Shown piece by piece: positions 36,139-46,202 of a stretch of 64,000 nucleotides of DNA. The stretch is from the NCBI GenBank assembly GCA_964615305.1, contig CAZTNA010000009.1, forward strand, positions 1 through 64,000, read 5' to 3'. Each line of letters opens with the position of its first letter. Position 1 is the stretch's first letter. This DNA comes from Bog-950 sp964615305. Lineage in GTDB: Bacteria > Bacteroidota > Bacteroidia > Chitinophagales > LD1. Made by a program: the position numbers and the translations under genes. The notes beneath the pieces were generated by a model. It worked only from the letters and a program-made list of their open reading frames with translations. It was not told the DNA's origin and did no database searches.

Positions 36139-39100
36139 CTGAGTAGCGTAATGTTTCCTTTTAAAAATCTTTTGCTTCCATCTATTAAAAGAGCATCAGC
36201 AGTGTAGCTAAACACATCCATTTCCTGCAACTCACCTTTATAAATTCCATTCCAACCTTCATAGGGGTTATGAGTTTCAAAAACAAGTTCGCCCCAGCGG
36301 TTGTAAATTCTGAAAGTTAGCTCTACAATTCCTTTGCCCTCAATTTTCACTACATCATTTATTCCATCAGCGTTGGGTGAAAACGCATTTGGCACACCTA
36401 TAAGACCGTTGTAGGAAATGAAAATGCTTTTACAAACGGTATCGTTGCAAACCAAGTTGGTAGCTTCCAGGCAAACGGTTTTCCATCCTAAACTTTCATA
36501 TAAATGGATAGGTGTTATCTCGTCATAAGTGCCACTGCCATCGCCAAAATCCCAAATTAGGTGTTGGTAGTTGGTGCATTGGCTGAAAAAAGCCACCTCG
36601 GTTTGATAGCGAAATGTGTCGCTGGTTAAGTAAAAATCTGCCATGGGTTGTTCGTTAATTATCACATCATGCACTACTGTATCCTGCACATCGCAGGTAG
36701 CAGTATCGGTTATTATCAATTGCACAGAATAGGTGCCGGTTACGGTGTATTGGTAAGCCGGAGAAAATTGATTTGAAAAAACACCATTGCCAAAACTCCA
36801 GTTGAATTGTGCCGATGGGTTGCTCAGATTATAGAACTGTACCGGGGTTCCCAAACATACGTCTGCCAAAGTAAAATCTACATACACGTTTGGTTTCAGC
36901 GTTACATATTTTGTAACTGTATCGTACGGGTGGCAACGGTTGGTATCGCTTACAATAAGTGTAATGGTGTATGTAGAGGGTAAATTGTAAACATGGTTTT
37001 CGTTTATCTGTGCAGATACAGTTCCATCACCAAAGGTCCAGTAATATTCGGTGGCATTAGTGCTTACATTGATTAAGTCAACAACTAAATTAGAGTCGCA
37101 GTCGTTTAGCACATTTAACTGAAAATCTGCATGTACCGAATCATTTATGACAGTTATTTGCGTGAACGCAGAATCGGCTCCTATGCAAGCATTAGTGTCA
37201 ACAGCTACTAAAACGATATTAAAACTACCTGTGTTGTTAAACGTGTGCGACACTACAGTGCCGGTTGCAGTAAACCCATCACCAAAATTCCAAAAATAGT
37301 TGGAGGTAAGTAATCCGGTGTTTCCTGTAAAGTGAGCTGTAAACGGATAGCACCCTGAGGTGTCGTTGACACTAACTGTGGTATTGAGGGGCAACAAACT
37401 GATGACAATTTGTGAGGTGTCGAGCGGTTTGCAAACCATATCTGCGTCAGTAATAAAATGTGTAACTACGAACGAACCTGCTGTATTGTACACATGTGAT
37501 GCGCTGTCGCTAACGGATGTAGATCCATCGCCAAAGTCCCAAATTTCAGTGTCCTCACCCGTATAGTTACTCCACACGCTCAGCCGCACAGAATCGCAAC
37601 CATAAAATATTCGCGAAAAATTAAAGTCAGCATTGGCACTGGAGTCAATTACAGTAATAGTAACATCTGCTGTGTCAGAAATATTACATGAATTTGAATC
37701 AACTACAATCAACCTAACCGAATATGTTCCAGCGTTTAAGTATGTATGGCTAACCGAAGTCAGTGTGTCGGTTGCGCCATCGCCAAAACTCCAATAGTAT
37801 TTCGAATTGCCCGTAGGGTTCAAATTGAAACTAGCCGTGAAAGGCGCACAACCGTTAGAATCATTTAATGCAAATTCTGCATTAATGGTTACCGGAATAA
37901 AAATTTGCTGATGAAACGTGTCGGTGAGGTTACATTTAGTGGTATCATGGAGAACCAGCATAATGTTATATGTGCCGGGATTGTTGTAATAATGCTTTAT
38001 CGAGTCTCCAGTCAGTATGGCGCCATCGCCCATATACCAGTTTGTGCTGGTGGTGGCAAAACTTTGAGAGAATAGCTCAACTTTGTTGCTGTCGCAATCT
38101 ATGAGAAGGTTGGGTGTAAAATCTGCTAGTAACGAATCGTCACGCACCACAACATCTAAATAAGCTGTGTCAGCAATATTGCATGAATTTGAATCAATGC
38201 CAATGAGTACGGCTAAGTATGTTCCCGTGTCGTAATATGTGTGTAGCGGTGCTGTTACGTTCATAGCTGAGTCACCATCACCAAAATACCAGATAATGGT
38301 TTGCACGTTACTAAGTGTACTTTGAAATTGCACATCAAGCGGTACACAACCAGTTGCCCTTGGGTAGGCTTCTATTTCTACGCTCGACCCGGATAAGTCG
38401 AAGGCAAGTTTCATGCCTAGCAAGTTGCAGTTAAAGTTATTGTTCGTTTCACTCCATACTCCTGGTGTAGTAGGAGTTAGATCATTTCCTAAACCTGTGT
38501 TGCAGTCAGCGCACATGGCCTGATATACAATTCCGTTTCTATCAAAACGACTGGTTCCGCCATCTACATGTTCTGCTGATCCGTTGCCGCCAAAATAGGT
38601 TGCGTACAACAAGCCCACGGCATTTTTGTTCAGCACTATGTAGTAAAAGTCACTTCCATCGGTTGTGCTTTGCATAGCATCGCTGGTTATAGCCATACCG
38701 TTGGTATAGCCCTGCGTAGCAGGGTTGGGTGAATACTGATTGACAGCACCACCCCAACCGGAAACGTACACGTTTTCGCAAATATCTACCAAAAAAGCCG
38801 TAGGTGAAATATTAGTAGTTGACGATCCGGAACCAAACACTGTTGAGTAAAGTGTGGAAGTGAAATTGCTGTTTAACTTATGTATAAACTGTTTTCCACC
38901 ATTATTGTTATAAACCCCTGATGTAACAGGATAGCTACCCAGCGATTGTCCGGTAACGTACACATCACCGTCACCATCTATTTCTACAAAAAAACTTTGA
39001 TCGTAAGCAGCTGTACCTAAAAAAGTTGAACTTAGCAATTGACTGCCATTTGCCGAAAATTTTGCTACATATCCATCTGCAATACCCCCCATATATGAAG

Positions 39101-40649
39101 GGTGAACAACACCTGCTGTAACCGGAAAATCATTACTTGCTGTGCCACCTGTAAAATAAACATTGCCAACTGTATCTAACTTTATACCGCACGAAGCATC
39201 AGCACCGCTGCCACCTAAGTAGGTGCTAAATAAAAGTTGTGAGCAATCAGGATTTAGTTTAAAAACACAGGCGTCATGCACCCCGCCAAAAGTTGACTGA
39301 AAGGGCGTGCCGGCTGTTGGAAAATCTGGCGATTTGGTAGAACTTGCAACATAAATTTCGTTTTGCCCATTCACAATCACTTCTCCCCTAAACTGGTCGC
39401 CATAGTTGTAATGCAAACCTGTAGCGTCATATAATCCGTCATTTGCAGTACCTCCCAAAAAGGTTGAACCAATTAAGGCGGTTCCTGTTGCATTCAATAC
39501 AGTTACAACAATATCGGACCCATTGGTGTAAGTAAGGCCGTTTTGGGGGTAGTTGACAAATACACCGCCATTGTAAATAGTGTCGTAACTATTTCCGCTA
39601 ACCGGATAATTGAGCGATGATGTAGTGCCAAGAATTACTAACTCATCGCGATTGTTTACTACCAAGCTGTTTGGTTGTTCGCTTTCAATTCCACCAATGT
39701 AGGTGGAGTATAAGAGCTGAGTGCCATTAGCGCTGAATTTACTGATGCCCATATCTATTTGACCTCCACCAAACGGAATTTGCCACGCTCCGGTTGTGGT
39801 TGGATAACCTACTCCAAACACAATACCGCCCGCATATAAATTTCCGAGCGAATCATAAGTAGCAGTAAAGCCAAAATTATCGGCAGTTGATCCTGTAAAG
39901 GTGGAGAAAATAAGAGTAGGGTCAATTACTAATGTATAATTGGGATTATACCCGTTGGGCAAAGCGAAAGACAATGTATTTGTTGTGCTGTTAAACACAT
40001 ACCTACATTCTACTTCTACTGTTTCTCCATTTATTATTTGATAGCTGTATGGTTGCAGTTCACGGAATTGCCCCAACGATGTTGAGTAACGGAACTCATT
40101 TTCGGCAAGATGAGCGTTTTCTATCCCTGAGTATTCAAGTTGAACACGGTTAATGTCGCCTCCGACATTAAGCACCACATCATACTTCAGTAACCCGTTT
40201 TTTTCGTGCCACAACACATCGGTATGCTTCCACACATTTTTGTAAGTAAGTTTTGCGTATGACTTTACACCGCTCTTCCAATGTTTGGGGTCGTTGCCCA
40301 AAAAGTAATTGGTGTATCCGCTTTGCGGTTGCTCATGAACAGTTTCTGTATTAGGTAACGCCCCTACAAATGAAACCTTGTGTGCGTGCATTTGTATCTG
40401 AGCTTCAGGGTGCACATGGTGTTCATCTTGAAGTAGATTTTTATTATGCATTTGCAAAACATAACCGGATGATTCAAAATAAATTTGACCGTGATTTATT
40501 TCAGTCTGATAGAGTATGTGTTGCTGCCACTGACCTGCGTTTGGTGTAAATTGAAAAGCCGGCTTGGTAATGGCGCGTGGAAACGTTTGTGCGTTGGCTA
40601 CCACGCAACTAACCAGAGAAGTGAGGAGTATTTGTAGAAACCGTGTCAC
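36135..40649 (-). CDS. Giant surface protein with SBBP repeats, eight PKD domains and CHU_C end
   Basis: 1504 residues. A short signal peptide (RFLQILLTSLVSCVVANAQ) leads to a DUF7948-type N-terminal domain (PNAGQWQQHILYQTEI). Residues about 240-700 form about six SBBP-type beta-propeller repeats (STYIGG, STFLGG, STYLGG, ATYFGG). From about 770 to 1400 there are eight PKD-like Ig domains, marked by WxFGDG cores (WYFGDGD, WSFGDGA, WDFGDGS, WNFGDGF, WTFGDGT, WSFGNGV, WDFGDGSG, and WYMGDGA). The end (GVPNAFSPNADGINDVV, IYNRWGELVFET) is the CHU_C/type B T9SS signal. It is an adhesin or surface filament, paired with PorP. The start is GTG at 40649. Confidence 0.93.
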   Translation of the reverse strand: MTRFLQILLTSLVSCVVANAQTFPRAITKPAFQFTPNAGQWQQHILYQTEINHGQIYFESSGYVLQMHNKNLLQDEHHVHPEAQIQMHAHKVSFVGALPNTETVHEQPQSGYTNYFLGNDPKHWKSGVKSYAKLTYKNVWKHTDVLWHEKNGLLKYDVVLNVGGDINRVQLEYSGIENAHLAENEFRYSTSLGQFRELQPYSYQIINGETVEVECRYVFNSTTNTLSFALPNGYNPNYTLVIDPTLIFSTFTGSTADNFGFTATYDSLGNLYAGGIVFGVGYPTTTGAWQIPFGGGQIDMGISKFSANGTQLLYSTYIGGIESEQPNSLVVNNRDELVILGTTSSLNYPVSGNSYDTIYNGGVFVNYPQNGLTYTNGSDIVVTVLNATGTALIGSTFLGGTANDGLYDATGLHYNYGDQFRGEVIVNGQNEIYVASSTKSPDFPTAGTPFQSTFGGVHDACVFKLNPDCSQLLFSTYLGGSGADASCGIKLDTVGNVYFTGGTASNDFPVTAGVVHPSYMGGIADGYVAKFSANGSQLLSSTFLGTAAYDQSFFVEIDGDGDVYVTGQSLGSYPVTSGVYNNNGGKQFIHKLNSNFTSTLYSTVFGSGSSTTNISPTAFLVDICENVYVSGWGGAVNQYSPNPATQGYTNGMAITSDAMQSTTDGSDFYYIVLNKNAVGLLYATYFGGNGSAEHVDGGTSRFDRNGIVYQAMCADCNTGLGNDLTPTTPGVWSETNNNFNCNLLGMKLAFDLSGSSVEIEAYPRATGCVPLDVQFQSTLSNVQTIIWYFGDGDSAMNVTAPLHTYYDTGTYLAVLIGIDSNSCNIADTAYLDVVVRDDSLLADFTPNLLIDCDSNKVELFSQSFATTSTNWYMGDGAILTGDSIKHYYNNPGTYNIMLVLHDTTKCNLTDTFHQQIFIPVTINAEFALNDSNGCAPFTASFNLNPTGNSKYYWSFGDGATDTLTSVSHTYLNAGTYSVRLIVVDSNSCNISDTADVTITVIDSSANADFNFSRIFYGCDSVRLSVWSNYTGEDTEIWDFGDGSTSVSDSASHVYNTAGSFVVTHFITDADMVCKPLDTSQIVISLLPLNTTVSVNDTSGCYPFTAHFTGNTGLLTSNYFWNFGDGFTATGTVVSHTFNNTGSFNIVLVAVDTNACIGADSAFTQITVINDSVHADFQLNVLNDCDSNLVVDLINVSTNATEYYWTFGDGTVSAQINENHVYNLPSTYTITLIVSDTNRCHPYDTVTKYVTLKPNVYVDFTLADVCLGTPVQFYNLSNPSAQFNWSFGNGVFSNQFSPAYQYTVTGTYSVQLIITDTATCDVQDTVVHDVIINEQPMADFYLTSDTFRYQTEVAFFSQCTNYQHLIWDFGDGSGTYDEITPIHLYESLGWKTVCLEATNLVCNDTVCKSIFISYNGLIGVPNAFSPNADGINDVVKIEGKGIVELTFRIYNRWGELVFETHNPYEGWNGIYKGELQEMDVFSYTADALLIDGSKRFLKGNITLLR

Positions 40650-40756
40650 AGGAATTTGTTCTAAAGATAGATAAAAATGACTGTGGGTGGTGTGTTGGTG
40701 TCTTTACTACAATGTTATGTACTAAATTTACAATTTGTCAATTGCCCAACCGAGCA

Positions 40757-43579
40757 TTAGTTTATCAGCTTATCTCTAAGATATCGAGCAGTGTGCGAAT
40801 TTTTTACTGATAATATTCCTTCCGGTTCACCTTGATATACTAAGTGTCCACCTTCATCACCACCTTCGGGGCCCAGATCTATTAACCAGTCAGCGCATTT
40901 AATTACGTCCATGTTGTGTTCAATAACTATTACTGAATGACCGGCTTCTATCAACTGGTTAAATGACGATACAAGTTTATTTATATCATGAAAATGTAAC
41001 CCGGTAGTTGGTTCATCAAAAATGAAAAGAACAGGATTTGGGGCAGACCCCTTTGTTAGAAATGAAGCCAGCTTAACACGCTGAGCTTCGCCACCACTCA
41101 AGGTGCTACTGCTTTGCCCGAGTTTTACATAACCGAGCCCCACTTTTTGTAAAGGCAAAAGTTTATTTACCACATCTATATCAGCACTAAAAAACTCTAT
41201 GGCTTCATCAACACTTAATTCCAACACGTCAAATACGTTTTTGCCTTTATACTGCACTTCTAATATTTCTTCTTTAAATTTTCTTCCGTTGCATATTTCA
41301 CATTTCAAATGCACATCAGCTAAAAACTGCATTTCTACAATCACTTCTCCATCACCTTTACAAGTTTCGCATCTGCCTCCCTCTACGTTAAACGAAAAAT
41401 CTTTTGGTTGGTAACCCCGAACTTTCGATAACTGCATTCGCGAAAATAAATCTCTGATGCCATCATAGGCTTTAACGTACGTTACCGGATTACTTCTTGA
41501 ACTGCGGCCCAAAGGATTCTGGTCAATCATTTCTACTGAGGTAATTCTTCTTACATCACCTTTTATGTCTCGAAAAGTACCTGGCTTTTCACCGCTGCCA
41601 TCAAATAATCTAAATAGTGCAGGGTAAAGAATTTTTTTAATCAATGTTGTTTTGCCAGATCCGCTAACTCCGCTTACAACTGTTAATGCGTTAAGTGGAA
41701 ACCTTACTGAAATATCTTTAAGGTTATGTTGCGAAGCATTCGTTATTTCAATGTGGTTAGCAACTTTTCTTCGGGTTTTGTTATAGGTAATTTTTAAATC
41801 TCCATTCAAATATTTAGCTGTCAGTGTTTTTGCTTTCAACAAATCAGTAGAAGAGCCGTTAAACATCACTTCACCGCCAAAAATTCCGGCTTCGGGACCC
41901 ATGTCCACTACATGATCACTGGCTTTCATAATGTCTTCATCGTGTTCAACAATTACCACGGTGTTACCTAAGTCTCTAAGATTTTTTAAAACACTGATTA
42001 GCCGCTCGGTATCGCGTTGGTGCAAACCAATGCTAGGCTCATCGAGTATGTAGAGAGAAGATGTAAGATTGCTGCCAATAGAGCGTGTTAAATTTATACG
42101 TTGCGTTTCGCCCCCGCTTAGTGTATTTGAAAGACGGTTGAGATTAAGATAACCTAAACCTACATCCATCATTGTTTGCAAACGGGTGTTTATTTCTAAC
42201 AAAATACGTTTAGCAATTGTATTTTCTGTAGTAGTCAAATTCAGTTCCTTAAAGTACGCATGCAATTCTTTAATTGATAAAAGTGTTAGTTCCGAAATAT
42301 GCCTGCCATTAATTTTTACATACTGCGAATCTTTACGGATACGAGAACCTTTACAATCCGGGCATGTTGTTTTTCCGCGGTAGCGCGAGAGCATTACACG
42401 GTATTGAATTTTGTAACTCTGTTCTTCTAAGTGCTTAAAAAAATCGTGTAGTCCATTAAAATATTTATTGCCGTCCCAAAGAAGTTGCTTCTCTTTTTCG
42501 TTTAAGTCTTTGTAAGAACGATGAATCGGAAAGTCAAACAATACGCCTTTTTTGATCAGAGGCTCAGCCCATTCACTCATTTTATCGGTACGCCAGGGTG
42601 CTATAGCCCCTTCGAAGACAGAAAGTTCCTTGTCAGGAAAAATCAGATCCTCGTCTAACCCCATTACCGTTCCAAAACCTTCGCAGGTTTTACATGCACC
42701 ATAAGGGTTGTTGAAATTGAAAAAATCCGGGCTGGGTTCTTCAAACAATACTCCATCTGCTTCGAACTTAGCATTGAATATCCTCTGCTCATTATTGCCA
42801 AACTCTATAAAGCATTCCTGATGGCCCTCGTTAAACGCGGTTTGAATCGAATCGGCTGTGCGGCTTAACAAGTCTTCATCATGATGCTTAACAATCAGCC
42901 GGTCAACTAAAACATGTATGTAACTCGTTTTCTTTTTGAGTACATCTTTATTTTCAAGTAAGTCTTCAATTTGAAGAATTTCGTTGTCAACCTGTACGCG
43001 TGTAAACCCCTTTTGTAAAATGAGATTTAGCTCTTCTGCTAAACTTTTAATAGCTGGAGATTTGTAGTAGATATAGATTTTTTCACCCTCTGGTTTTCTA
43101 AAAATAAAATCTACCACATCACGCACTTCGTGTTTGGTTACCGGTTCACCTGTTTTAGGCGAATAAGTTTTCCCGATTCTTGCGAACAAAAGTCGCAGAT
43201 AGTCGTATATCTCGGTAAGAGAGCCAACGGTGCTTCGTGTAGTTTTAGTGGAAACTTTTTGTTCAATAGCTATAGCAGGGCACAAACCATTGATATAGTC
43301 AACATCGGGTTTGTCCATGCGTGTTAAAAACTGACGGGCGTATGAGGATAGAGATTCAACATATCTTCTTTGTCCTTCAGCAAACAGCGTATCAATGGTG
43401 AGTGATGATTTCCCGGAACCGGAAACTCCGGTAACTACAACAAATTTGTTCTTAGGTAACTCTACATCTACGTTTTTTAAATTGTGCACACGGGCACCCT
43501 TTATAAAAATTTTTTTTTCGCTAACAGGATATTTATTTGGAGTTTTCAATTTTTTAGCTTTTATTCGGAACACAATCAA
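40757..43579 (-). CDS. uvrA: Excinuclease ABC subunit A
   Basis: Damage-sensing ATPase of nucleotide excision repair, partner of UvrC (11215). 940 residues with two ABC modules. Module I has Walker A GVSGSGKSSL, a zinc-binding CKTCEGFG with CPDCKGSR, and LSGGETQR; module II has GVSGSGKTTL, CETCKGDGEV with CEICNGRK, and LSGGEAQR followed by DEPTTGLH. Full length for the family. No ATG lies near the expected start. The open frame begins at TTG 43579 (then GTG 43573, TTG 43549), with residues K-I-F-I-KGARVHNLKN about 25 in, so initiation is non-ATG. Exact start uncertain. Confidence 0.97.
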   Translation of the reverse strand: MIVFRIKAKKLKTPNKYPVSEKKIFIKGARVHNLKNVDVELPKNKFVVVTGVSGSGKSSLTIDTLFAEGQRRYVESLSSYARQFLTRMDKPDVDYINGLCPAIAIEQKVSTKTTRSTVGSLTEIYDYLRLLFARIGKTYSPKTGEPVTKHEVRDVVDFIFRKPEGEKIYIYYKSPAIKSLAEELNLILQKGFTRVQVDNEILQIEDLLENKDVLKKKTSYIHVLVDRLIVKHHDEDLLSRTADSIQTAFNEGHQECFIEFGNNEQRIFNAKFEADGVLFEEPSPDFFNFNNPYGACKTCEGFGTVMGLDEDLIFPDKELSVFEGAIAPWRTDKMSEWAEPLIKKGVLFDFPIHRSYKDLNEKEKQLLWDGNKYFNGLHDFFKHLEEQSYKIQYRVMLSRYRGKTTCPDCKGSRIRKDSQYVKINGRHISELTLLSIKELHAYFKELNLTTTENTIAKRILLEINTRLQTMMDVGLGYLNLNRLSNTLSGGETQRINLTRSIGSNLTSSLYILDEPSIGLHQRDTERLISVLKNLRDLGNTVVIVEHDEDIMKASDHVVDMGPEAGIFGGEVMFNGSSTDLLKAKTLTAKYLNGDLKITYNKTRRKVANHIEITNASQHNLKDISVRFPLNALTVVSGVSGSGKTTLIKKILYPALFRLFDGSGEKPGTFRDIKGDVRRITSVEMIDQNPLGRSSRSNPVTYVKAYDGIRDLFSRMQLSKVRGYQPKDFSFNVEGGRCETCKGDGEVIVEMQFLADVHLKCEICNGRKFKEEILEVQYKGKNVFDVLELSVDEAIEFFSADIDVVNKLLPLQKVGLGYVKLGQSSSTLSGGEAQRVKLASFLTKGSAPNPVLFIFDEPTTGLHFHDINKLVSSFNQLIEAGHSVIVIEHNMDVIKCADWLIDLGPEGGDEGGHLVYQGEPEGILSVKNSHTARYLRDKLIN

Positions 43580-43903
43580 ACAAAAACAAACGCTATTTGG
43601 GTCAAGATTTACTTCACAGAACTAAGTTTAGCAAAAGTAATTTTTAGCGTTTTTCGTCCAATTAAATTTACCGTATAGACATTCCTCTACATTAATCAGC
43701 AGTTTATATTTCTTACATAGAACAGTTTTTGTACGTAAGAATTTGAACTCGCTTGCCGGTAGTATTTGATTTGTTTTTTAACCGATTGAGTTTTTGAGGT
43801 GGGTTTACATTTTCTGTAAGCAGGGCTCTAAAACTTAATACAAAAGAAGATTGTTGCCTATAGCAAAACTCTACGTTTTTTATTCACCCTAAAACGTAAC
43901 CAC
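43580..43903. other. 324-nt divergent intergenic region between uvrA and a sigma factor gene
   Basis: The only stretch over 300 nt without a gene. It must hold the promoters of both divergent genes. A sequence TACATTTT near 43806 resembles the TAnnTTTG element with a TTG 17 nt upstream, too weak to claim as the sigma gene promoter. No hairpin, riboswitch or repeat is evident. Confidence 0.6.
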
Positions 43904-44494
43904 ATGCGCACTCAATTACTGAGCGATAAGGAACTGGTTGACCAGTACCTTGCAGGCAACGAATTTGCTCTTGAACGATTAATTCACCGTCACAAGGACA
44001 AAATTTACACTTCCATTTATTTAATGGTAAAGGATGAGTATTTGGCGGAAGACCTTTTTCAGGAAACTTTTATCCGTGCCATAGATTTTTTGCGGAGAGG
44101 AAAGTATAATGAAGAAGGCAAATTTGCACCTTGGGCGTGCCGTATTGCGCACAATCTCTGTATTGATCATTTTCGAAAAATTAAGCGATCTGCTGATGTG
44201 GTAACCAGCGAAGGCGATGACATTTTCAAATACATGAATTTTGATGAGTCAAAGTCAACTGAAGAACACATGTTTGTAGAATGTTATGAAACCAAGTTGA
44301 AAGAACTTATTGAGTTTCTTCCCGAAGATCAAAAAGAGGTGGTGATACTTCGCCACTTTTTCAACTTCAGTTTTAAAGAAGTAGCCAATTATACCAACTC
44401 ACCCCTGAATACTTGTTTGGGAAGAATGCGTTACGCGTTGACCAACCTGCGCAAACTTATGGAAGAGAAGAATGTTGTACTTAGACAAGTTTGA
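43904..44494 (+). CDS. ECF-type RNA polymerase sigma factor
   Basis: 196 residues, sigma-70 family. Region 2 near 15-85 carries LAGNEFALERLIHRHKDKIY, the core-binding DEYLAEDLFQETFIRA and the -10 recognition segment. Region 4 near 135-185 has EDQKEVVILRHFFNFSFKEVA and the helix-turn-helix SPLNTCLGRMRYALTNLRKLM. No anti-sigma factor is adjacent. The target regulon is unknown. It is transcribed away from uvrA and ends at a terminator that overlaps the convergent GT39 gene. Confidence 0.93.
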   Translation: MRTQLLSDKELVDQYLAGNEFALERLIHRHKDKIYTSIYLMVKDEYLAEDLFQETFIRAIDFLRRGKYNEEGKFAPWACRIAHNLCIDHFRKIKRSADVVTSEGDDIFKYMNFDESKSTEEHMFVECYETKLKELIEFLPEDQKEVVILRHFFNFSFKEVANYTNSPLNTCLGRMRYALTNLRKLMEEKNVVLRQV

Positions 44495-44515
44495 TTAGTT
44501 GTTTTTCGTTGTGTT

Positions 44516-46168
44516 TTAAATCCGCCCAGCATTATCGGGCGGATTTTTTATGCTCAGCAAGTACATTGTTTCGCCAAGCTCATGCCTGATACCGGGGTTC
44601 AAAAATTTTAAGTTTAACTGCGAAATACGAATTGATTTTTGCTGCTGTATAATCTCAAACTTCATGTTATCTGCTTTAAGTTCATCGAAACCATATTGGT
44701 TGGTAACTATAACTGAGCTATGGTGTGTTTCAACAAATGAACGAAGCCCTTCTCTGTTCCATAAAGTTGTATCGGGCATTTGCTGAGCATAAAAAGTGGT
44801 GCTGAAATCATTTGAACAATGGTAAAATACGTAGCCAGTTTCGGGAGAAGTTTGTTCCTTTACATATTTGCCAAAACTGTTTCCATGCTGGTACTTCAAC
44901 ATTTCAGGAAAGTAGAATAACGAAAAAAGGAGATTGAAAGCACAGATAGCCGCTACCGAAAAGTAAAACTTGTTTTTTGTTTTCAACAACAATAGCCATA
45001 CTACACTAAGCATGAATAGCAACAGCAATAGCGAAATTAGGTCGAATCCTTTAAACGACCATTGTAGCAATATAGCTGAGGTTGAAAGCAATGCCACAAG
45101 CAGTATCTGAATAACCATAACCAGTTTGCTAAATGATTTATTGTTTTCAGTATCTGTAAAATAATTTGCTGCGAGAACAGTTGCTAACGGAAAAACTATA
45201 AAAACGTAATGCGGCAACTGATACTTTGAGAGCGACAGTGAGAGTAGCACAAGCGTAAAGCCGCTAATACTTACAAACTCTTTTGCGCTCCAGGGCACTA
45301 AGCGCAGTTTTGTCAATTGAGTAACTTTTGTTAACCAGCCACCAATCAAAAATATAGTCCAAGGCAAAAACTGCCATAGCGTATTTTGAACCAGAAAGAA
45401 TGTGTCGGGGTGGTTGTTCCATTCGCTTTCTCCGGTTATTCGCCCAAAACTTTGGGTCCAGAAGTAAAACCGTAACCCGGCCATGCCATGCTGCTGATAC
45501 AAACCTATAGACATAGGTAGCAGCATTAATGCCACTAAGCCAGCAGATAAGAACAGTCTGCGGTCAAGCAGCAGTTTTAATTTTTTCTTTAAAAGCAAAT
45601 GGGGAAACAACGATACTGAAACTGCAATAAACCCAATAGGGCCTTTAGCAAGTAAAGCAAGCCCAAGGCCTACGCTAGCCCAAATAAGATTTTTTGTTTT
45701 TCCTGTTTCAAAAAATATTGCCCATTGCCATAAGGCAAGCATAACACTGCCCATGAGCATTGTGTCGGTGCGCACATCGTTAGTCATTATGAACATAGCT
45801 TGTGTGCTAGCCAGCATTACTGCCGCAATACGGGCTGTGTATTCTCCGTAGAAAACTTTTACAAAACCATGAACAGAATAAACAGCGAGTGCAGCGAACA
45901 ACAGAGAAAAGAGCTTATAGGAAACATTGCTTATTCCCAAAACAAAAAAACTTATCGTGTTTAACCAAAACAAGAGAGGCGGCTTGTCTAAGTAAGGTGT
46001 GTGCAAGCAAGTGGGTTGCAAGAAGTTTTTCTTCCAGAGCATTTCCCAACTCATTTCTGCGTACTGTGCTGCATCAACCTCCATTACATCAACCGGCAGG
46101 CTGCATACGCACACCAGCAAGCAGACTGATAAAAGTATGAAGAATGTGTTGTTGCTGATTGATTTCAA
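44516..46168 (-). CDS. Glycosyltransferase family 39 (PMT/ArnT-like) membrane protein
   Basis: 550 residues with about 11 membrane segments in the first 400 and a soluble C-terminal domain. The N-terminal loop has VMEVDAAQYAEMSWEM, where DAAQYA is the catalytic Asp motif of GT-C transferases such as ArnT, followed by TPYLDKPPLLFWL and ALLAKGPIGFI, both typical of the PMT_2 family. These enzymes move a sugar from a polyprenyl phosphate donor to lipid A or protein. Acceptor unknown. The only start ahead of membrane segment 1 is TTG at 46168, as an in-frame stop lies just upstream. Confidence 0.88.
   Translation of the reverse strand: MKSISNNTFFILLSVCLLVCVCSLPVDVMEVDAAQYAEMSWEMLWKKNFLQPTCLHTPYLDKPPLLFWLNTISFFVLGISNVSYKLFSLLFAALAVYSVHGFVKVFYGEYTARIAAVMLASTQAMFIMTNDVRTDTMLMGSVMLALWQWAIFFETGKTKNLIWASVGLGLALLAKGPIGFIAVSVSLFPHLLLKKKLKLLLDRRLFLSAGLVALMLLPMSIGLYQQHGMAGLRFYFWTQSFGRITGESEWNNHPDTFFLVQNTLWQFLPWTIFLIGGWLTKVTQLTKLRLVPWSAKEFVSISGFTLVLLSLSLSKYQLPHYVFIVFPLATVLAANYFTDTENNKSFSKLVMVIQILLVALLSTSAILLQWSFKGFDLISLLLLLFMLSVVWLLLLKTKNKFYFSVAAICAFNLLFSLFYFPEMLKYQHGNSFGKYVKEQTSPETGYVFYHCSNDFSTTFYAQQMPDTTLWNREGLRSFVETHHSSVIVTNQYGFDELKADNMKFEIIQQQKSIRISQLNLKFLNPGIRHELGETMYLLSIKNPPDNAGRI
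44518..44549 (+). terminator. Terminator of the sigma factor gene, inside the 3' end of the GT39 gene
   Basis: Perfect 10-bp stem AAATCCGCCC (44518-44527) with GGGCGGATTT (44537-44546) and a T run. On the minus strand the same bases encode the last codons (NPPDNAGRI) of the convergent gene. Confidence 0.88.
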
Positions 46169-46202
46169 TATCTATGGTATGTCAAAAGCGAGTTGATAAC
46201 AG

